Below are positions 5,089 through 6,416 of a DNA stretch of 6,416 nt, piece by piece. The DNA comes from DAOOVD01 sp035369845 (lineage in GTDB: Bacteria > Bacillota > Desulfotomaculia > Desulfotomaculales > Pelotomaculaceae). The stretch covers positions 1-6,416 of the forward strand of contig DAOOVD010000084.1 in NCBI GenBank assembly GCA_035369845.1, written 5' to 3'. Below the pieces are notes generated by a model, which worked only from the letters and a program-made list of their open reading frames with translations, ran no database searches and was not told the origin of the DNA. Positions within the stretch are counted from its first letter, which is position 1. Each line of letters opens with the position of its first letter. The translations under genes and the position numbers were made by a program.

Positions 5089-6357
5089 ATGCTGGATATG
5101 AAATTTGTAAGGAATAATCCCGAAGTGGTAGAGGACTCCCTCGTTAAACGGGGCCTGGCAATAGATCTGAAAGAATTTCTCCGGATCGACGAGCAGCGCC
5201 GGGAAAAACTCTTTACCGTGGAGCAGATGAAAAACAGGCGCAACGTCGTATCCGAGGAAATAGGCCGTTTGAAGAAGGCCGGCAAAGACGCGGCGGACAT
5301 GGTTGTAGAAATGAGGGAACTTTCAAGGAAGATCAAGGAACAGGATGAAGAAATCAAGGAACTGGAAGAAACCCTGCAAAACATCCTGCTCAATATCCCC
5401 AACATCCCTCACGAGTCCGTGCCGGTAGGCGAAAGCTCCGCCGACAATCCGGTGGTGCGCACCTGGGGCGTTCCGCGCGAGTTTGGATTTGAGCCGAAAT
5501 CGCACTGGGATATTGGCGAGGCCCTGGACATCATCGATTTCGAACGGGGAAGCAAGGTAACCGGGGCCAGGTTCAGCTTTTACAAGGGGAAAGGGGCGCT
5601 GCTGGAGCGGGCCGTCATAAATTTTATGCTGGATTTACATACGACCAGGCATAACTATACCGAGATATTTCCTCCGTTTATTGTAAACAGGGACAGCATG
5701 GTAGGCACCGGGCAACTGCCCAAATTTGCCGAAGACATGTTTAAGCTGGAGGGTTTGGAATATTACCTGGTGCCCACGGCGGAAGTGCCTGTCACTAATC
5801 TCTACAGGAACGAGATTCTCGAAGGCGAAAAGCTGCCCATACTTCACTGCGCCTACAGCGCCTGTTTCCGGGCCGAGGCCGGAGCGGCCGGCCGGGACAC
5901 GCGGGGTTTGATCCGTCAGCACCAGTTCAACAAGGTGGAGTTGGTGAAATTTTGCCGGCCGGAGGAATCTTATGATGAACTGGAGAAACTGACCAGGGAT
6001 GCCGAAGAGGTCCTCCAGTTGCTCGGGCTGCCCTACCGGGTGGTGGTACTGTGCATCGGGGACATGGGCTTTTCGGCGGCCAAAACTTATGATATAGAGG
6101 TGTGGCTGCCGAGTTATAATGATTACAAGGAGATTTCCTCCTGCAGCAACTTTTCCGATTTCCAGGCGCGCAGGGCGGGAATCCGTTTCCGCAACCAGAG
6201 GGGAAAGGTCGAACTGGTGCATACCTTGAATGGGTCAGGGCTTGCTGTCGGCCGCACCGTGGCCGCTATCCTGGAAAACTGCCAGGAAGCTGACGGATCG
6301 GTGACCGTACCGGAGGCGCTGCGGCCTTATATGGGCGGTTTGTCAAAGATAGGCTGA
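5089..6357 (+). CDS. serS: Seryl-tRNA synthetase
   Basis: SerS attaches serine to tRNA-Ser (and to tRNA-Sec where present) in the cytoplasm; it is a class II synthetase acting as a dimer. The 422 residues match the usual bacterial length. The N-terminal region (about 30-100), rich in Lys and Glu, is the long antiparallel coiled coil that grips the long variable arm of tRNA-Ser. The catalytic domain shows TAEVPVTN (230-237, serine-binding loop), motif 2 with FRAEAG (260-265) followed by the RGLIRQHQFNKVE stretch, EISSCSN (348-354), and motif 3 NGSGLAVGRT (381-390) with the class II arginine at 389. The start MLDMKFVRNNPE is typical of the family; GGGGG (5074-5078) lies 10 bases upstream. A second ATG at 5098 would lose the usual first residues. 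The gene has its own promoter. Confidence 0.98.
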   Translation: MLDMKFVRNNPEVVEDSLVKRGLAIDLKEFLRIDEQRREKLFTVEQMKNRRNVVSEEIGRLKKAGKDAADMVVEMRELSRKIKEQDEEIKELEETLQNILLNIPNIPHESVPVGESSADNPVVRTWGVPREFGFEPKSHWDIGEALDIIDFERGSKVTGARFSFYKGKGALLERAVINFMLDLHTTRHNYTEIFPPFIVNRDSMVGTGQLPKFAEDMFKLEGLEYYLVPTAEVPVTNLYRNEILEGEKLPILHCAYSACFRAEAGAAGRDTRGLIRQHQFNKVELVKFCRPEESYDELEKLTRDAEEVLQLLGLPYRVVVLCIGDMGFSAAKTYDIEVWLPSYNDYKEISSCSNFSDFQARRAGIRFRNQRGKVELVHTLNGSGLAVGRTVAAILENCQEADGSVTVPEALRPYMGGLSKIG

Positions 6358-6416
6358 CGTTGGTCAATTGAAAAAGAAATTTCCGGTTTACAAAAGTAAC
6401 TTCCACAGAACTGATT
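6358..6416. other. Intergenic end of window
   Basis: These 59 bases after serS are AT-rich and show no hairpin-plus-T-run terminator, tRNA or start of a gene that I can support. A TTGAAA at 6368-6373 could be a -35 box, but no matching -10 box lies 16-18 bases downstream within the window. Confidence 0.4.

Noticed and set aside
5635..6222. 195-residue open frame on the - strand
   Set aside because: It is a shadow of the serS catalytic domain, with no independent evidence of coding.

Overview
The window is a compact, mostly single-direction stretch of a bacterial chromosome with moderately high GC. It most likely comes from a Firmicute of the Clostridia, in the style of Pelotomaculum or Desulfotomaculum. 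The reasons are strong purine-rich ribosome binding sites, a complete T-box riboswitch, the deoxyxylulose-5-phosphate-independent (PdxS/PdxT) vitamin B6 pathway, and a pdxS-pdxT...serS order that recalls the pdxST-serS neighbourhood of Bacillus near the replication origin. The lineage call is inference from gene content and style, not a database match.

Layout, all on the + strand: (1) 1-79, an AT-rich upstream region with two overlapping inverted repeats and a possible promoter. (2) pdxS (80-964) and pdxT (1058-1636), the two subunits of pyridoxal 5'-phosphate (PLP) synthase. (3) 1637-2085, a spacer with a good promoter (1705-1733) followed by a full T-box leader: Stem I with kink-turn, specifier loop and double T-loop, Stem II, the IIA/B pseudoknot, Stem III, antiterminator and terminator. 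(4) A two-gene operon: a class V PLP-dependent aminotransferase (2086-3234) and serA (3238-4818), ended by an intrinsic terminator at 4850-4885. (5) A 203-base spacer with a near-consensus promoter (5005-5033). (6) serS (5089-6357). The last 59 bases hold nothing recognisable.

The genes form a serine-centred neighbourhood. SerA oxidises 3-phosphoglycerate to 3-phosphohydroxypyruvate. The adjacent aminotransferase is a good candidate to transaminate that product, in place of classical SerC, using PLP made by PdxS/PdxT. SerS charges tRNA-Ser with the final product. No phosphoserine phosphatase is in the window.

I do not see an undescribed system here. The most interesting point is the T-box that controls the serine operon. 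No serine codon sits where the specifier should be. The candidates are UUG (Leu), UGG (Trp) and GGC (Gly). The tRNA-acceptor-pairing bulge is UGGU, which best fits an A73 tRNA and so favours Leu, but the assignment is not certain. serS itself has no T-box.
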